Position numbers and translations under genes: made by a program
Shown here: piece by piece, positions 27,787 through 36,592 of the stretch
How the letters are laid out: the number at the start of each line of letters is the position of its first letter
Position numbering within the stretch: the first letter of the stretch is position 1
Notes under the pieces: model-generated
The model's database searches: none
Seen by the model: the letters and a program-made list of their open reading frames with translations, nothing else
What the model was told of the DNA's origin: nothing
Assembly: GCF_003205495.1 (NCBI RefSeq)
Contig: NZ_QJRX01000009.1
Location: forward strand, 62,001 to 126,000
Direction: 5' to 3'
From: Aquipseudomonas alcaligenes
Lineage (GTDB): Bacteria; Pseudomonadota; Gammaproteobacteria; Pseudomonadales; Pseudomonadaceae
Length of the DNA stretch: 64,000 nucleotides

Positions 27787-28389
27787 ATGAACCGCGATGC
27801 CTACAACAAGGTCGCCCAGCAGTGGGGCGAGGCGCGCTCGGGCTTCTTCAAGAACGAGCGCCACTACCTGGACACGCTGCTGGCTCCGCTGCCGCCGGGT
27901 TCCACCGTCCTCGACCTGGGCTGCGGCACGGGGCGGCCGATGGCCGAGCAGGTGGTCGCCAGCGGCCATCGGGTGATCGGCGTGGACCAGTCCGAGGCGA
28001 TGCTCGAACAGGCCCGCCGGCGCCTACCTGACCAGTGCTGGCTGCTGTCGCCGATGGAGCGCTACGTGCCGGACCGGGACTTCCAGGCGGCGATCATCTG
28101 GGACTCGATCTTTCACCTCCCGCGCAGCGAGCATGCCGGGATCCTGCAGCGGGTCGTCGAGCGGCTGCCTGGTGGCGGCCGGCTGATGCTGACAGTGGGT
28201 GGCTCCAGCCATCCGGCGTTCACCGACTTCATGTTCGGCGTGGAATTCTTCTACGACTCCAACCTGCCGGAAGAGACCGAACAGATCCTGCGCGATTGTG
28301 GCTGCCGGCTGCTGATCGGTGAGTTCATGAACCTGCCGGACGGCGCTCGCAACAAGGGCCGTTACGCGATAGTCGCGGAAAAGCGCTGA
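27787..28389 (+). CDS. class I SAM-dependent methyltransferase
   Basis: A 200-residue Rossmann methyltransferase. Motif I is VLDLGCGTGRP, followed by GVDQSEAMLEQAR (motif II) and an IIWDSIFHLPR acidic-loop segment. The fold is the UbiE/TehB-like general class and the acceptor substrate cannot be assigned. The start is the ATG after GACAGGAGAGACG. It stands alone between terminators and is convergent to cobA. Confidence 0.88.
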   Translation: MNRDAYNKVAQQWGEARSGFFKNERHYLDTLLAPLPPGSTVLDLGCGTGRPMAEQVVASGHRVIGVDQSEAMLEQARRRLPDQCWLLSPMERYVPDRDFQAAIIWDSIFHLPRSEHAGILQRVVERLPGGGRLMLTVGGSSHPAFTDFMFGVEFFYDSNLPEETEQILRDCGCRLLIGEFMNLPDGARNKGRYAIVAEKR

Positions 28390-28401
28390 GGCTCCCGGGG
28401 C

Positions 28402-28429
28402 AAAAAAAAGCCCGGCCATGCGGCCGGGC
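28402..28429 (-). terminator. terminator of the nas-cobA operon
   Basis: Read on the minus strand, GCCCGGCCGCATGGCCGGGC is followed by an 8-base T-run, 30 bases after the cobA stop. It is a strong intrinsic terminator for the nitrate-assimilation transcript. Confidence 0.93.
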
Positions 28430-28458
28430 GAAGCACTACTCCGCAGGAGCGAAGGGGA

Positions 28459-29196
28459 TCAGGCAATCTCTGCCAAAGCTTGAATCTGCTGCTGCGCCGC
28501 CACCTCGCCGATCACCAGGATCGCCGGGCTCTTCAGCGCAAAATCGGCGGCCGCCTGCTGCATGCCGGCCAGGGTGCTGCGGCACTCGCGCTGTTGCGGC
28601 AGCGAGGTGTTCTCGATCATCGCCACCGGCATGTCGGCGCGCATGCCGCCGGCCAGCAGGCTGTCGCGTACTTCTGCCAGTTTCGCCACGCCCATGTACA
28701 CCACCAGGGTGGTGCCCCCTTGGGCCAGGGCTTGCCAGTTCAGGCTGCTGTCGTCCTGGGTGTGGGCGGTGACCAGGGTCACGCCGCGGGCCACGCCGCG
28801 CAGGGTCAGGGGGATGCCGCACTGGGTGGCGCCGGCCAGGCCGGCGGTGATGCCGTTGACCATCTCCACCTCGATGCCATGCGCGGCCAGCCAGTCGGCT
28901 TCCTCGCTGCCACGGCCGAAGATGCACGGGTCGCCACCCTTCAGACGCACCACGCACTTGCCTTGGCGCGCGTAGCGCAGCATCAGCCGGTGGATGAAGG
29001 CCTGCGGCGTGGAGCGGCAGCCGCCGCGCTTGCCCACCGGCACCACACGCGCCGCCGGGCAGTGTTCCAGCACGGCCGGGTTGACCAGGTCGTCGATCAT
29101 CACGATCTCGGCCCGGTTGAGGGCCCTCACCGCCTTGAGGGTCAGCAGTTCCGGGTCGCCGGGGCCGGCGCCCACCAGCCAGACTTTTGCACTCAT
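28459..29196 (-). CDS. cobA: uroporphyrinogen-III C-methyltransferase
   Basis: SUMT adds two methyl groups to uroporphyrinogen III to make precorrin-2, the precursor of siroheme and B12. The 245-residue protein has VGAGPGDPELLTLKA at the N-terminus and VRLKGGDPCIFGRG mid-protein, the SAM and substrate motifs of the family. It is the short form, without the CysG oxidase/chelatase domain. The ATG follows AGGAGTAGAAG and is 11 bases after the nasC stop, so it is last in the operon. Placement with nitrate genes implies supply of siroheme for nitrite reductase, although no nitrite reductase hemoprotein is encoded here. Confidence 0.96.
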   Translation of the reverse strand: MSAKVWLVGAGPGDPELLTLKAVRALNRAEIVMIDDLVNPAVLEHCPAARVVPVGKRGGCRSTPQAFIHRLMLRYARQGKCVVRLKGGDPCIFGRGSEEADWLAAHGIEVEMVNGITAGLAGATQCGIPLTLRGVARGVTLVTAHTQDDSSLNWQALAQGGTTLVVYMGVAKLAEVRDSLLAGGMRADMPVAMIENTSLPQQRECRSTLAGMQQAAADFALKSPAILVIGEVAAQQQIQALAEIA

Positions 29197-29207
29197 GCTT
29201 CTACTCC

Positions 29208-31940
29208 TCAGGCTTGCACGGCTACGGCCGCCACGCGGGTGGCCAGCAGTCGCTTGATTTCCGGCACGCACGAGCCGCAGCTGGTGCCGCATTTCAGCTC
29301 GCGCTTGAGGCCGTCCAGGTCCAGGCCGCGTTCGATGCCGGCGCATACCGCGTCCTGGCTGACGTTCATGCAGTTGCACAGCACCTTGCTGGCCTGCATG
29401 CCGCCGCCGGGCGGGGTGGCCAGCGGGGCCAGCAGCCAGCGGCGCAGCTCGGCGTCGCTGCTGCCCTGTTCCCACAGGCCCTTGAGCCAGTCGCGGGCGG
29501 CAACCTCGCCGGCCAGGCGCACGGTGACGATGCGCCCGCCCTCGGTGCGCAGGCGCTTGCCCACGCCGCGCCGGGGGTCGTCGTAGGCCATCACCGGGCC
29601 CTGGTCGAGGCCGAGCAGGGCGTCGATCTGCGCCAGCAGCTCGGCGTCCGGCGCCGTCGTGGCGGCGGCCTTCAGCAGCAGGGCCGGGCGCTGTTCGCGG
29701 CCGGTGGGCGCCAGGCTGGCGTAGGCGAAACGCTCGAACAGCGGGCGCAGGGCGGTGAAGCGGCGCTGCACGTCGCCCTCGACCAGGGCGAAGAACTGCC
29801 AGGGCAGCTCGGCGCGCTCGACCTGCACGGCGCTGAGCTTCAGCTCCGGCTGCTTGGACAGCGGGTCGAAGGCCGGCTGGGTCAGCACGTTGGTGCCCAG
29901 ACCCTTGAGGAAACGGTCGCCCCAGTGCATCGGCAGGTAGGCCTGGCCCGCTTGCAGGCTGTCGTCGGCCTGCACCGGCAGGATCAGGCCGCCGCGCCGG
30001 CTGCGCAGCCGGATCAGCTCGCCGGACTGCAGGCCGCGCCGCGCCAGCTCGTCCGGGTGCAGGCCGAGCACCGCTTCTGGCGCGTGGCCGAACAGCCGTG
30101 CGGCGGTGCCGGTGCGGCTCATGCCGTGCCACTGGTCGCGTAGGCGGCCGGTGTTGAGCAGCAGGGGGAAGTCCGCCACCGGGCGTTCCTGGGCCGGCCG
30201 GTAAGGGTCGGCGACGAACTGTGCGCGGCCGCTGGCGGTGGGGAAGAGGCCGTTCCCGTACAGACGCGCGGTGCCTTGGCGGGCGCCGGCCGGGAAGGGC
30301 CATTGTTGTGGACCTTGGTCGTCCAGGATGGCGTAGCTGAGACCGGAAAGGTCCAGGTCGCGTCCCTGGGTCAGGTGCTTGTACTCCTCGAACAGCATTT
30401 CCGCGTCGAGGAAGGCGAACAGGCTTGGCAGGCCGGGGCGTTGCAGTTGTTCCAGGCGACGGGCGAAGTCGCAGACGATCGCCCAGTCCGGCCGCGCCTC
30501 TGCGGGCGCTGGCACGGCGCGGCGCACATGGCTGATGCGCCGCTCGGAGTTGGTCACGCTGCCTTCTTTTTCGCCCCAGCTGGCGGCCGGGAGCAGAAGG
30601 TCGGCGTACTTACAGGTTTCGGTGGTGAAGAAGGCTTCCTGCACCACCACGAAGGGGCACAGCGCCAGGGCCTCGTGGATCTTCTGCTGGTCCGGCAGCG
30701 ACTGCGCGGGGTTGGTGCAGGCGATCCACAGGGCCTTGATCTTGCCGGCGCGCACCGCCTCGAACAGTTCCACGGCGCTGAGTCCCGGGGTTTCCGGCAG
30801 GCTGTCCACGCCCCAGTAACGGGCCACTTCGGCGCGGTGCTCGGGGTTGGCGGCCTCGCGGTGGCCGGGCAGCAGGTTGGACAGGCTGCCGGTCTCGCGG
30901 CCGCCCATGGCGTTGGGCTGGCCGGTGAGGGAGAAGGGGCCGGCGCCGACCCGGCCTATCTGTCCCGTGGCCAGGTGCAGGTTGATCAGGGCGCTGTTCT
31001 TGGCGCTACCGGCGCTGGACTGGTTGAGGCCCATGCACCACAGCGAGAGGAAGGCCGGCGACTGGCCGATCAGCTCGGCGGCGCGGCGCAGCTCGCTCTC
31101 GTCGATGGCGCACAGGCGCGCCACTTCGCTCGGCGGGTAGTCGGCCGCCAGCCCGCGCAGGGCCTCGAAGCCCTCGGTGTGGGCATCGATATAGGCCGGG
31201 TCGTAGTCGCCGTTGGCCAGCAGCAGGTGCAGCAGGCCGTGGAACAGCGCCACGTCGGTGCCCGGGGCGATGGCCAGATGCAGGTCGGCCAGCTCGCAGG
31301 TATCGGTGCGGCGCGGGTCGACCACGATGATCTTCATTTCGGGCCGCGCGGCCTTGGCCGCTTCCAGGCGGCGGAACAGGATCGGGTGGGCATAGGCCAT
31401 GTTGCTGCCGGCGATCAGCAGGCAGTCGGCCTGCTCGATGTCCTCGTAGCTGCAGGGCGGGGCGTCGGCGCCCAGGCTGCGCTTGTAGCCGACCACCGCC
31501 GAGCTCATGCACAGGCGCGAGTTGCTGTCGATATTGTTGGTGCCGACCAGGGCGCGGGCCAGCTTGTTGAAGGCGTAGTAGTCCTCGGTCAGCAGCTGGC
31601 CGGAGATGTAGAAGGCGACGCTGTCCGGGCCGTGCTCGCGGATGGTCTCGGCGAATACGCTGGCAGCGTGGTCGAGGGCGCTGTCCCAGTCGGTGCGGGC
31701 GCGGGCGAGATTCTTGCCCAGGCGCAGCTCGGGGTAGAGGGCGCGGGCGTCGAGGTCGCCGGTCAGGTGCAGGGACGAGCCCTTGCTGCACAGGCGGCCG
31801 AAGTTGGCCGGATGGCTGGGGTCGCCCTGCACGCCGAGGATCTTCTCGCCATCGTGCTCGATCAGCACGCCGCAGCCGACGCCGCAGTAGCAGCAGGTGG
31901 CTGCTGTGGTTTGCAGGGTCGCTTCAGGCACGGGCGGCAT
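29208..31940 (-). CDS. nasC: assimilatory nitrate reductase catalytic subunit
   Basis: A 910-residue cytoplasmic Mo-bisMGD enzyme that reduces nitrate to nitrite. The N-terminal [4Fe-4S] ligands are CCYCGVGC (Cys16/19/23) and FGRLCSKG (Cys near 51). The large molybdopterin domain and dinucleotide-binding domain follow. The C-terminus carries a Bfd-like [2Fe-2S] domain (CNCMNVSQDAVC ... CGTSCGSC, about residues 848-890), typical of NasA/NasC-type reductases that take electrons from a flavoprotein. The start overlaps the end of the upstream FAD gene by 17 bases, so the two are coupled. The name follows P. aeruginosa usage; Klebsiella calls this subunit NasA. Confidence 0.96.
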   Translation of the reverse strand: MPPVPEATLQTTAATCCYCGVGCGVLIEHDGEKILGVQGDPSHPANFGRLCSKGSSLHLTGDLDARALYPELRLGKNLARARTDWDSALDHAASVFAETIREHGPDSVAFYISGQLLTEDYYAFNKLARALVGTNNIDSNSRLCMSSAVVGYKRSLGADAPPCSYEDIEQADCLLIAGSNMAYAHPILFRRLEAAKAARPEMKIIVVDPRRTDTCELADLHLAIAPGTDVALFHGLLHLLLANGDYDPAYIDAHTEGFEALRGLAADYPPSEVARLCAIDESELRRAAELIGQSPAFLSLWCMGLNQSSAGSAKNSALINLHLATGQIGRVGAGPFSLTGQPNAMGGRETGSLSNLLPGHREAANPEHRAEVARYWGVDSLPETPGLSAVELFEAVRAGKIKALWIACTNPAQSLPDQQKIHEALALCPFVVVQEAFFTTETCKYADLLLPAASWGEKEGSVTNSERRISHVRRAVPAPAEARPDWAIVCDFARRLEQLQRPGLPSLFAFLDAEMLFEEYKHLTQGRDLDLSGLSYAILDDQGPQQWPFPAGARQGTARLYGNGLFPTASGRAQFVADPYRPAQERPVADFPLLLNTGRLRDQWHGMSRTGTAARLFGHAPEAVLGLHPDELARRGLQSGELIRLRSRRGGLILPVQADDSLQAGQAYLPMHWGDRFLKGLGTNVLTQPAFDPLSKQPELKLSAVQVERAELPWQFFALVEGDVQRRFTALRPLFERFAYASLAPTGREQRPALLLKAAATTAPDAELLAQIDALLGLDQGPVMAYDDPRRGVGKRLRTEGGRIVTVRLAGEVAARDWLKGLWEQGSSDAELRRWLLAPLATPPGGGMQASKVLCNCMNVSQDAVCAGIERGLDLDGLKRELKCGTSCGSCVPEIKRLLATRVAAVAVQA

Positions 31941-33174
31941 CCTTCTCGGCGAGGCCGGCCGCCTCCAGGCTGGCGCGGCCGAACATCAGGTGATCGCGCA
32001 TGCGGCCGATGTCGACGCCCTCGCGGATTTGCTGGAAATACCAGCTGCCGTCCAGGGTGTCGCCGTACAGGCAGCCGCCGACCAGCACGTCGTCCTTGAT
32101 CACCAGTTTCTTGTACACGCTGCCGATGGGGTCGGAGAGGGTGATGGTCTCGGTGCCGTCGCCGCCCATGAAGTCGCCGGCGGAGAACAGATCGATGCCG
32201 GTGACCTTGAGCTTGGTGGAGATCACCGAACCCTGGTAGCGGGCGGTGCCGAGCATGGCCAGGTGGTTGGCGCAGACCTGGGCCTGCTCGAACAGCGGTG
32301 CCACCAGGCCGTAGGCGATGCCGCGGTGGTTGGCGCATTCGCCGACGGCATAGATGCGCGGGTCGAAGGTCTGCAGGCAGTCGTCCACCAGGATGCCGCG
32401 GTTGCAGGGCAGGCCGGCTTTTTCCGCCAGTTCGGTGTTGGGACGGATGCCGGCGGCCATCACCACCAGGTCGGCGGGAATGGTGTCGCCGCTCTTGAAC
32501 TGTACGGCGCAGACCCGGCCGCTGCCGTAGTCGAGCAGCTCCTCGGTCTGCTCGTTGAGGCGGAAGCGGATGCCACGGGCCTCCAGCGCCTGCTGCAGGA
32601 GCTTGCCCGCAGTCTGGTCGAGCTGGCGCTCCAGCAGCCAGTCGGCCAGGTGCACCACGGTCACGTGCATGCCGCGCTGGCGCAGACCGTTGGCCGCCTC
32701 CAGGCCGAGCAGGCCACCGCCGATGACCACGGCGTGGCTGTGGGTGCGCGCGGTCTGCATCATCTTCTCGGTGTCGGCGATGTCGCGGTAGGCGATCACC
32801 CCCTCCAGGCGGTTGCCCGGCACCGGCAGGATGAAGGGGTTGGAGCCGGTGGCGAGGATCAGCCGGTCGTATTGGGCGGTGCTGCCATCGTCGGCGGTGA
32901 CCAGGCGCTTCTTGCGGTCGATGGCCACCACCTTGCGCCCCAGGCGCAGGTCGATGCCGTGCTGCTGGTACCACTCGATACCGTTGAGCACGATGTCGGC
33001 GAAGCTCTGCTCGCCGGCCAGCACCGGCGACAGCAGGATGCGGTTGTAGTTGGGGTGCGGCTCGGCGCCGAACACGGTGATCTCATACAGGTCCGGCGCG
33101 AGCCGGAGCAGCTCCTCCAGGGTTCTGACCCCGGCCATGCCGTTGCCCACCATTACCAGCTTGAGTTTGTTCAT
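31924..33174 (-). CDS. FAD/NAD(P)-dependent oxidoreductase, NirB N-terminal type (NasB-like)
   Basis: A 416-residue flavoprotein equal to only the N-terminal, FAD/NAD(P)-binding part of NirB. It has the FAD motif MVGNGMAGVRTLEEL, the NAD motif VVIGGGLLGLEAANG, and the second FAD motif YAVGECANHRG. The siroheme/4Fe-4S domains of a full NirB (~850 residues) are missing and the gene ends cleanly, overlapping nasC by 17 bases. It resembles stand-alone NasB-type electron-transfer subunits that pass NAD(P)H electrons to nitrate reductase, which is the role I infer. A sigma-54 promoter and an attenuator-like hairpin precede it. Confidence 0.87.
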   Translation of the reverse strand: MNKLKLVMVGNGMAGVRTLEELLRLAPDLYEITVFGAEPHPNYNRILLSPVLAGEQSFADIVLNGIEWYQQHGIDLRLGRKVVAIDRKKRLVTADDGSTAQYDRLILATGSNPFILPVPGNRLEGVIAYRDIADTEKMMQTARTHSHAVVIGGGLLGLEAANGLRQRGMHVTVVHLADWLLERQLDQTAGKLLQQALEARGIRFRLNEQTEELLDYGSGRVCAVQFKSGDTIPADLVVMAAGIRPNTELAEKAGLPCNRGILVDDCLQTFDPRIYAVGECANHRGIAYGLVAPLFEQAQVCANHLAMLGTARYQGSVISTKLKVTGIDLFSAGDFMGGDGTETITLSDPIGSVYKKLVIKDDVLVGGCLYGDTLDGSWYFQQIREGVDIGRMRDHLMFGRASLEAAGLAEKDAARA

Positions 33175-33264
33175 GCCGGTCCTCTCCTGCTGAAATCCCG
33201 AAAAATGGCCGGGAGCGATGCTCCGCGACGACTCGAAAGTGGCTGCCAAGGGCAGGCCATGAAA

Positions 33265-33383
33265 CAAAAAAGGCGTCCCGCCAGTTGCCTAGCGAGGACG
33301 CCTTTGTCCAGGTCCCGATCTAGCGGGAGGGCACCGTCTTCCGCATTGAGGGCGGTGCCTTTATGTGTGTTCGAGGTGTCTTT
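33265..33383 (-). promoter_or_regulatory. attenuator-like leader of the FAD subunit-nasC-cobA unit
   Basis: Read on the minus strand, the leader holds a first hairpin (GGCACCG...CGGTGCC), a 5-bp stem with hexaloop CTAGAT (TCCCG/CGGGA), and then a strong intrinsic terminator. The terminator has a 10-bp and a 6-bp stem with one bulge (AAAGGCGTCC...CGCTAG), a GCAA loop and six T's. The terminator lies ~90 bases before the start codon, so expression needs read-through. NasT/NasR-type ANTAR antitermination is the known mechanism for nas leaders; its use here is inferred. Confidence 0.72.
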
Positions 33384-33384
33384 T

Positions 33385-33399
33385 GCAGGCCCCGTGCCA
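33385..33399 (-). promoter_or_regulatory. sigma-54 promoter upstream of the FAD subunit gene
   Basis: On the minus strand TGGCAC-N5-CTGC keeps the invariant GG and GC ten bases apart, with one deviation from TTGC. The inferred start near 33373 gives a ~200-base leader containing the hairpins. Confidence 0.72.
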
Positions 33400-33506
33400 A
33401 CTTCGCAAGGCCCCTTTTTCGAGGCTTCCAGCGCTCTTTCGTGCATCTCTCGGGCTTTTGCGCACCCGTTTAAAGCGGCGCTGCGTCGTTGTGGTGCGGC
33501 CTGGCC

Positions 33507-35180
33507 TCACTGGCCCCGCAGCAGACTGACCAGCAGGACCAGGTTGACCAGCAGCGAGGCCAGGGCCACGCCGCGCCAGACCTTCAGCGGCTCGCGCTCC
33601 AGCAGTGGCCGCGGGCGCCCGCCGAGGGTCTGGCGCTCGCCCTGCTCGAGGGCCAGCAGCCACTCCTCGGCGGTCTCGAAGCGCTCTTCGGGGCTGGCCG
33701 CCACCGCGCGCAGCAGGCAGTCGTCGAGCCAGGCTGGAATGTCCGGGCGGTAGCGGCTGGGGGCGGCCGGGCTGCCGAAGCGCGGGTGCTGGAAGGCCTC
33801 GATCTCGCCGTAGGGATAGTGGCCGGTGAGCAGGTGGTAGAGGGTGACGCCGGCGGCGTAGAGGTCCTGCTGGCGCTCCGGGGCGATGCCGGCGAAGGCC
33901 TCCGGGGCGATGTAGCTGGGCGTGCCGGGCAGGGCGTGCTGCTCGTCGCGCGACAGGCCGGGGCAGTAGGCCAGGCCGAAGTCGAGCAGGCGCAGCTCGC
34001 CGTCGTCGCACCAGAGCAGGTTCTCCGGCTTGATGTCGCGGTGCAGGATGTTGCGCCGGTGCAGCTGGCCCAGGGCCTTGAGCAGGCGCGGCGCCAGCTC
34101 CAGCCATTCGGCCAGGCCCAGCGGACCGGACAGGCGCAGGTGCTCGGCCAGGGTCTGGCCGGCGTACTCGCGCTGCACGTAGTAGAGGTGCTGGCGCTGC
34201 GGCAGCGGATGGGCCTCGGCGAAGTGGCGGCCGGCCACGCGGCGCAGGAACCATTCCTCCAGCAGCAGGGCGGCCCCGGCCTGGGCCTCGTCGTGGCGGC
34301 TGGCCGGCAGGGTCTTGAGCAGCCAGCGCCGGGCCTGGGCGTCGCGCACCCGGTACACCAGCGACTGGCGCGACTCGGCCAGCAGGCGCTCGACCTGCCA
34401 GCCCTCGAAGTCCTGGCCCTCGCGCAGCTTGGGCGGCAGCGGCCACTGCTGCAGCTGCGCCAGGGTATCGGCCAGGTCGTTGTCCGGCAGCGCCTCGACC
34501 TGCACCAGCACGGCGCTGGCGTTGTCCTGGCTGCCGGCCAGATGGGCGGCGGCGACCAGCGCCTGGCAGGCGGCGGCCGGGTCGCTCTCGTCCAGCAGCA
34601 GGCGGCGGATGCCGGCGTCGCCCAGGGTCGACCAGACGCCGTCGCTGACCAGCAGGTAGCGCTCGCCCTCGCGTAGCTCACCTTCCAGGTAGTCCACCAC
34701 CAGGTGCTGGTCCAGGCCCAGGGCGCGCTTGAGCACGTGCTGCATGCCCGGCTGCTCCCACACATGGTCCTCGCTGAGGCGCTCCAGCTGGCCGCCGTGC
34801 AGGCGGTAGGCGCGGCAGTCGCCGACGTGCGCCAGGGTGAAGCGGCGGCCGCGCAGGATCAGCGCGGAAAGGGTGGTGAGCAGCGGCTGGCCGCCGCTGC
34901 CGGCCTGCAGCCAGCGGTTGTGCGCCACCAGCAGGCGCTCCAGTGACTGCGCCACGGCCCAGGTCTCGGGGGTCGAGTAGTAGTCCAGGGCCAGGGCCTG
35001 CAGGGTGGCGCGTGCGGCCAGGCCGCCGTCGGCGCACTGGCTGACGCCATCGGCCAGGGCAAACAGGAAGCCCTTGCTGGCGGCCAGGGCGGGCGCCGGG
35101 GTGACCACGCGGATGGCGTCCTGGTTTTCCGTGCGCGGGCCGGTGGCGGTGGCTTCGCCGAAGCTCAGTTGCAGGGCCAT
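33507..35180 (-). CDS. bifunctional PP2C phosphatase / Ser-Thr protein kinase, membrane-anchored
   Basis: A 557-residue fusion. An N-terminal PPM/PP2C phosphatase (about 1-235) has the metal-site motifs RTENQDA, FALADGVSQ, AHVGDCRAY and SDGVW. A eukaryotic-like kinase (about 255-515) follows, with the catalytic loop HRDIKPENLL (His380), DFG (Asp400) and SYIAPE. A final membrane helix lies near 533-551 (VALASLLVNLVLLVSLL). The start at 35180 is the family N-terminus; the frame continues upstream without similarity. Its place between nasA and the reductase genes matches P. aeruginosa, but the target in nitrate assimilation is not known. Confidence 0.93.
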   Translation of the reverse strand: MALQLSFGEATATGPRTENQDAIRVVTPAPALAASKGFLFALADGVSQCADGGLAARATLQALALDYYSTPETWAVAQSLERLLVAHNRWLQAGSGGQPLLTTLSALILRGRRFTLAHVGDCRAYRLHGGQLERLSEDHVWEQPGMQHVLKRALGLDQHLVVDYLEGELREGERYLLVSDGVWSTLGDAGIRRLLLDESDPAAACQALVAAAHLAGSQDNASAVLVQVEALPDNDLADTLAQLQQWPLPPKLREGQDFEGWQVERLLAESRQSLVYRVRDAQARRWLLKTLPASRHDEAQAGAALLLEEWFLRRVAGRHFAEAHPLPQRQHLYYVQREYAGQTLAEHLRLSGPLGLAEWLELAPRLLKALGQLHRRNILHRDIKPENLLWCDDGELRLLDFGLAYCPGLSRDEQHALPGTPSYIAPEAFAGIAPERQQDLYAAGVTLYHLLTGHYPYGEIEAFQHPRFGSPAAPSRYRPDIPAWLDDCLLRAVAASPEERFETAEEWLLALEQGERQTLGGRPRPLLEREPLKVWRGVALASLLVNLVLLVSLLRGQ

Positions 35181-35198
35181 GCGGGCTCTCTCGTGCGA

Positions 35199-35371
35199 AA
35201 GGCGCCGAGAGGCGCCCGAGGTAATCAAGTCGGTTGAGACAAAGGCCGGGCCGCTCGGGGCCCCAAGGAGTGTCGCCACTCCACCTTTCCTGACCAGTGC
35301 GGGAGCCTCGCCCAGCCCCGCCTTTGTCGCAACCGTCCTGTGAGCAACGCCGGGCGCACTGGGCGCCCGGC
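35199..35371 (-). promoter_or_regulatory. structured intergenic leader between nasA and the kinase-phosphatase
   Basis: Minus strand: a 9-bp hairpin (GCCGGGCGC, 35349-35371) just after nasA. Then GACAAAGGC (35320-35328) can pair exactly with GCCTTTGTC (35238-35246) across 73 bases. A GGCGCC-TCTC-GGCGCC hairpin follows near the start codon. The GACAAAGGCG element is shared with the two other nas leaders. Confidence 0.5.
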
Positions 35372-35380
35372 ATGGATGGC

Positions 35381-36592
35381 TCAGACGCGGGCGGCGGTGA
35401 CGGCCGCGCTGCCCCAGGTGGTGCGCCAGCGCAGCTTGACGCCGTGCAGGCCGAACCAGGCCAGCACGCCGAGGCTGGCGAACAGCCACAGGCCCAGCTG
35501 GTAGTCGCCGGTGGACTGCTTGATCGCGCCGAGCCCTGCGGTCAGGCAGAAGCCGCCGATGCCGCCGGCCATGCCGATCAGCCCGGTCATCACGCCGATC
35601 TCCTTGCGGAAACGCTGCGGCACCAGCTGGAACACCGCGCCGTTGCCGGCGCCCAGGCTGAGCATGGCGACCACGAACAGGCCCAGGGCGGCGTAGGCGC
35701 TGGGCAGGTTGAAGCCCACCGCGGCGATGCAGATGGAGGCGCAGGTGTACATCACCAGCAGCGAGCGGATGCCGCCGATGCGGTCGGCCAGGGCGCCGCC
35801 CAGCGGGCGCATCAGGCTGCCGGCGAACACGCAGGCGGCGGTGTAGTAGCCGGCTTTCACCGGATCGAAGCCGTACTGGTCGTGGAAGTAGCCGGGCAGG
35901 GTGCTGGCCAGGCCGAGGAAGCCGCCGAAGGTGATGCTGTAGAAGAACATGAACCACCAGCTGTCGCGGTCACCGAGGGCCTTGAGGTAGTCGGCCATGG
36001 CCTTGGGCGCCGGGCGCTCGGGAGCGTTTTTGGCGACGCCGGCGAAGATGATCAGGGTCAGCACCAGCGGGATCAGCGCCAGGCCGAACACGTTGCCCCA
36101 GCCGAAGGCGGCGGCCAGGCCCGGGGCGAACAGGGCGGTGAGCACGGTGCCGGAGTTGCCGGCGCCGGCGATGCCCATGGCCTTGCCCTGGTGCTGCGGC
36201 GGATACCACTGCGAGGCCAGCGGCAGGGCCACGGCGAAGGAGGCACCGGCGAAGCCGAGGAACAGGCCGAGCAGCAGCGCCTGCTCGTAGCTGTGGATGC
36301 CGTGCTGCCAGGCCACCGCCAGGGCGGCGATGACGATTACCTGGCCGACCAGGCCGGCGGTCTTCGGCGAAGTGCGATCGGCCAGCAGGCCCATCAGGAA
36401 GCGCAGCACGGCGCCGGCCAGGATCGGCGTGGCGACCATCATGGCGCGTTGCTGGGTGGTCAGGCCCAGGTCGCTGGCGATCTGCACGCCCAGCGGACCG
36501 AGCACGTACCAGACCATGAAGCTCAGGTCGAAATAGAGGAACGCGGCGAACAGCGTCGGTGCGTGGCCGGCTTTCCAGAAACTTGTATTCAT
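35381..36592 (-). CDS. nasA: nitrate/nitrite MFS transporter
   Basis: A 403-residue NarK/NasA-type major facilitator that imports nitrate across the inner membrane. Twelve hydrophobic segments are visible. The nitrate signature glycines are present (GFAGASFAVALPLASQWYPP and GLIGMAGGIGGFCL), and the substrate-binding arginine lies in AVLRFLMG. The start giving MNTSFWKAGHAPTLF is the usual one; an upstream ATG in frame lies within the leader. It is the first gene of the cluster, 286 bases after an inferred sigma-54 start. The name follows P. aeruginosa. Confidence 0.95.
   Translation of the reverse strand: MNTSFWKAGHAPTLFAAFLYFDLSFMVWYVLGPLGVQIASDLGLTTQQRAMMVATPILAGAVLRFLMGLLADRTSPKTAGLVGQVIVIAALAVAWQHGIHSYEQALLLGLFLGFAGASFAVALPLASQWYPPQHQGKAMGIAGAGNSGTVLTALFAPGLAAAFGWGNVFGLALIPLVLTLIIFAGVAKNAPERPAPKAMADYLKALGDRDSWWFMFFYSITFGGFLGLASTLPGYFHDQYGFDPVKAGYYTAACVFAGSLMRPLGGALADRIGGIRSLLVMYTCASICIAAVGFNLPSAYAALGLFVVAMLSLGAGNGAVFQLVPQRFRKEIGVMTGLIGMAGGIGGFCLTAGLGAIKQSTGDYQLGLWLFASLGVLAWFGLHGVKLRWRTTWGSAAVTAARV

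Noticed and set aside
29187..33753. Several 300-600-codon plus-strand frames across the nas cluster
   Set aside because: All are antisense to nasC, the FAD subunit and the kinase-phosphatase, and show no family motifs.
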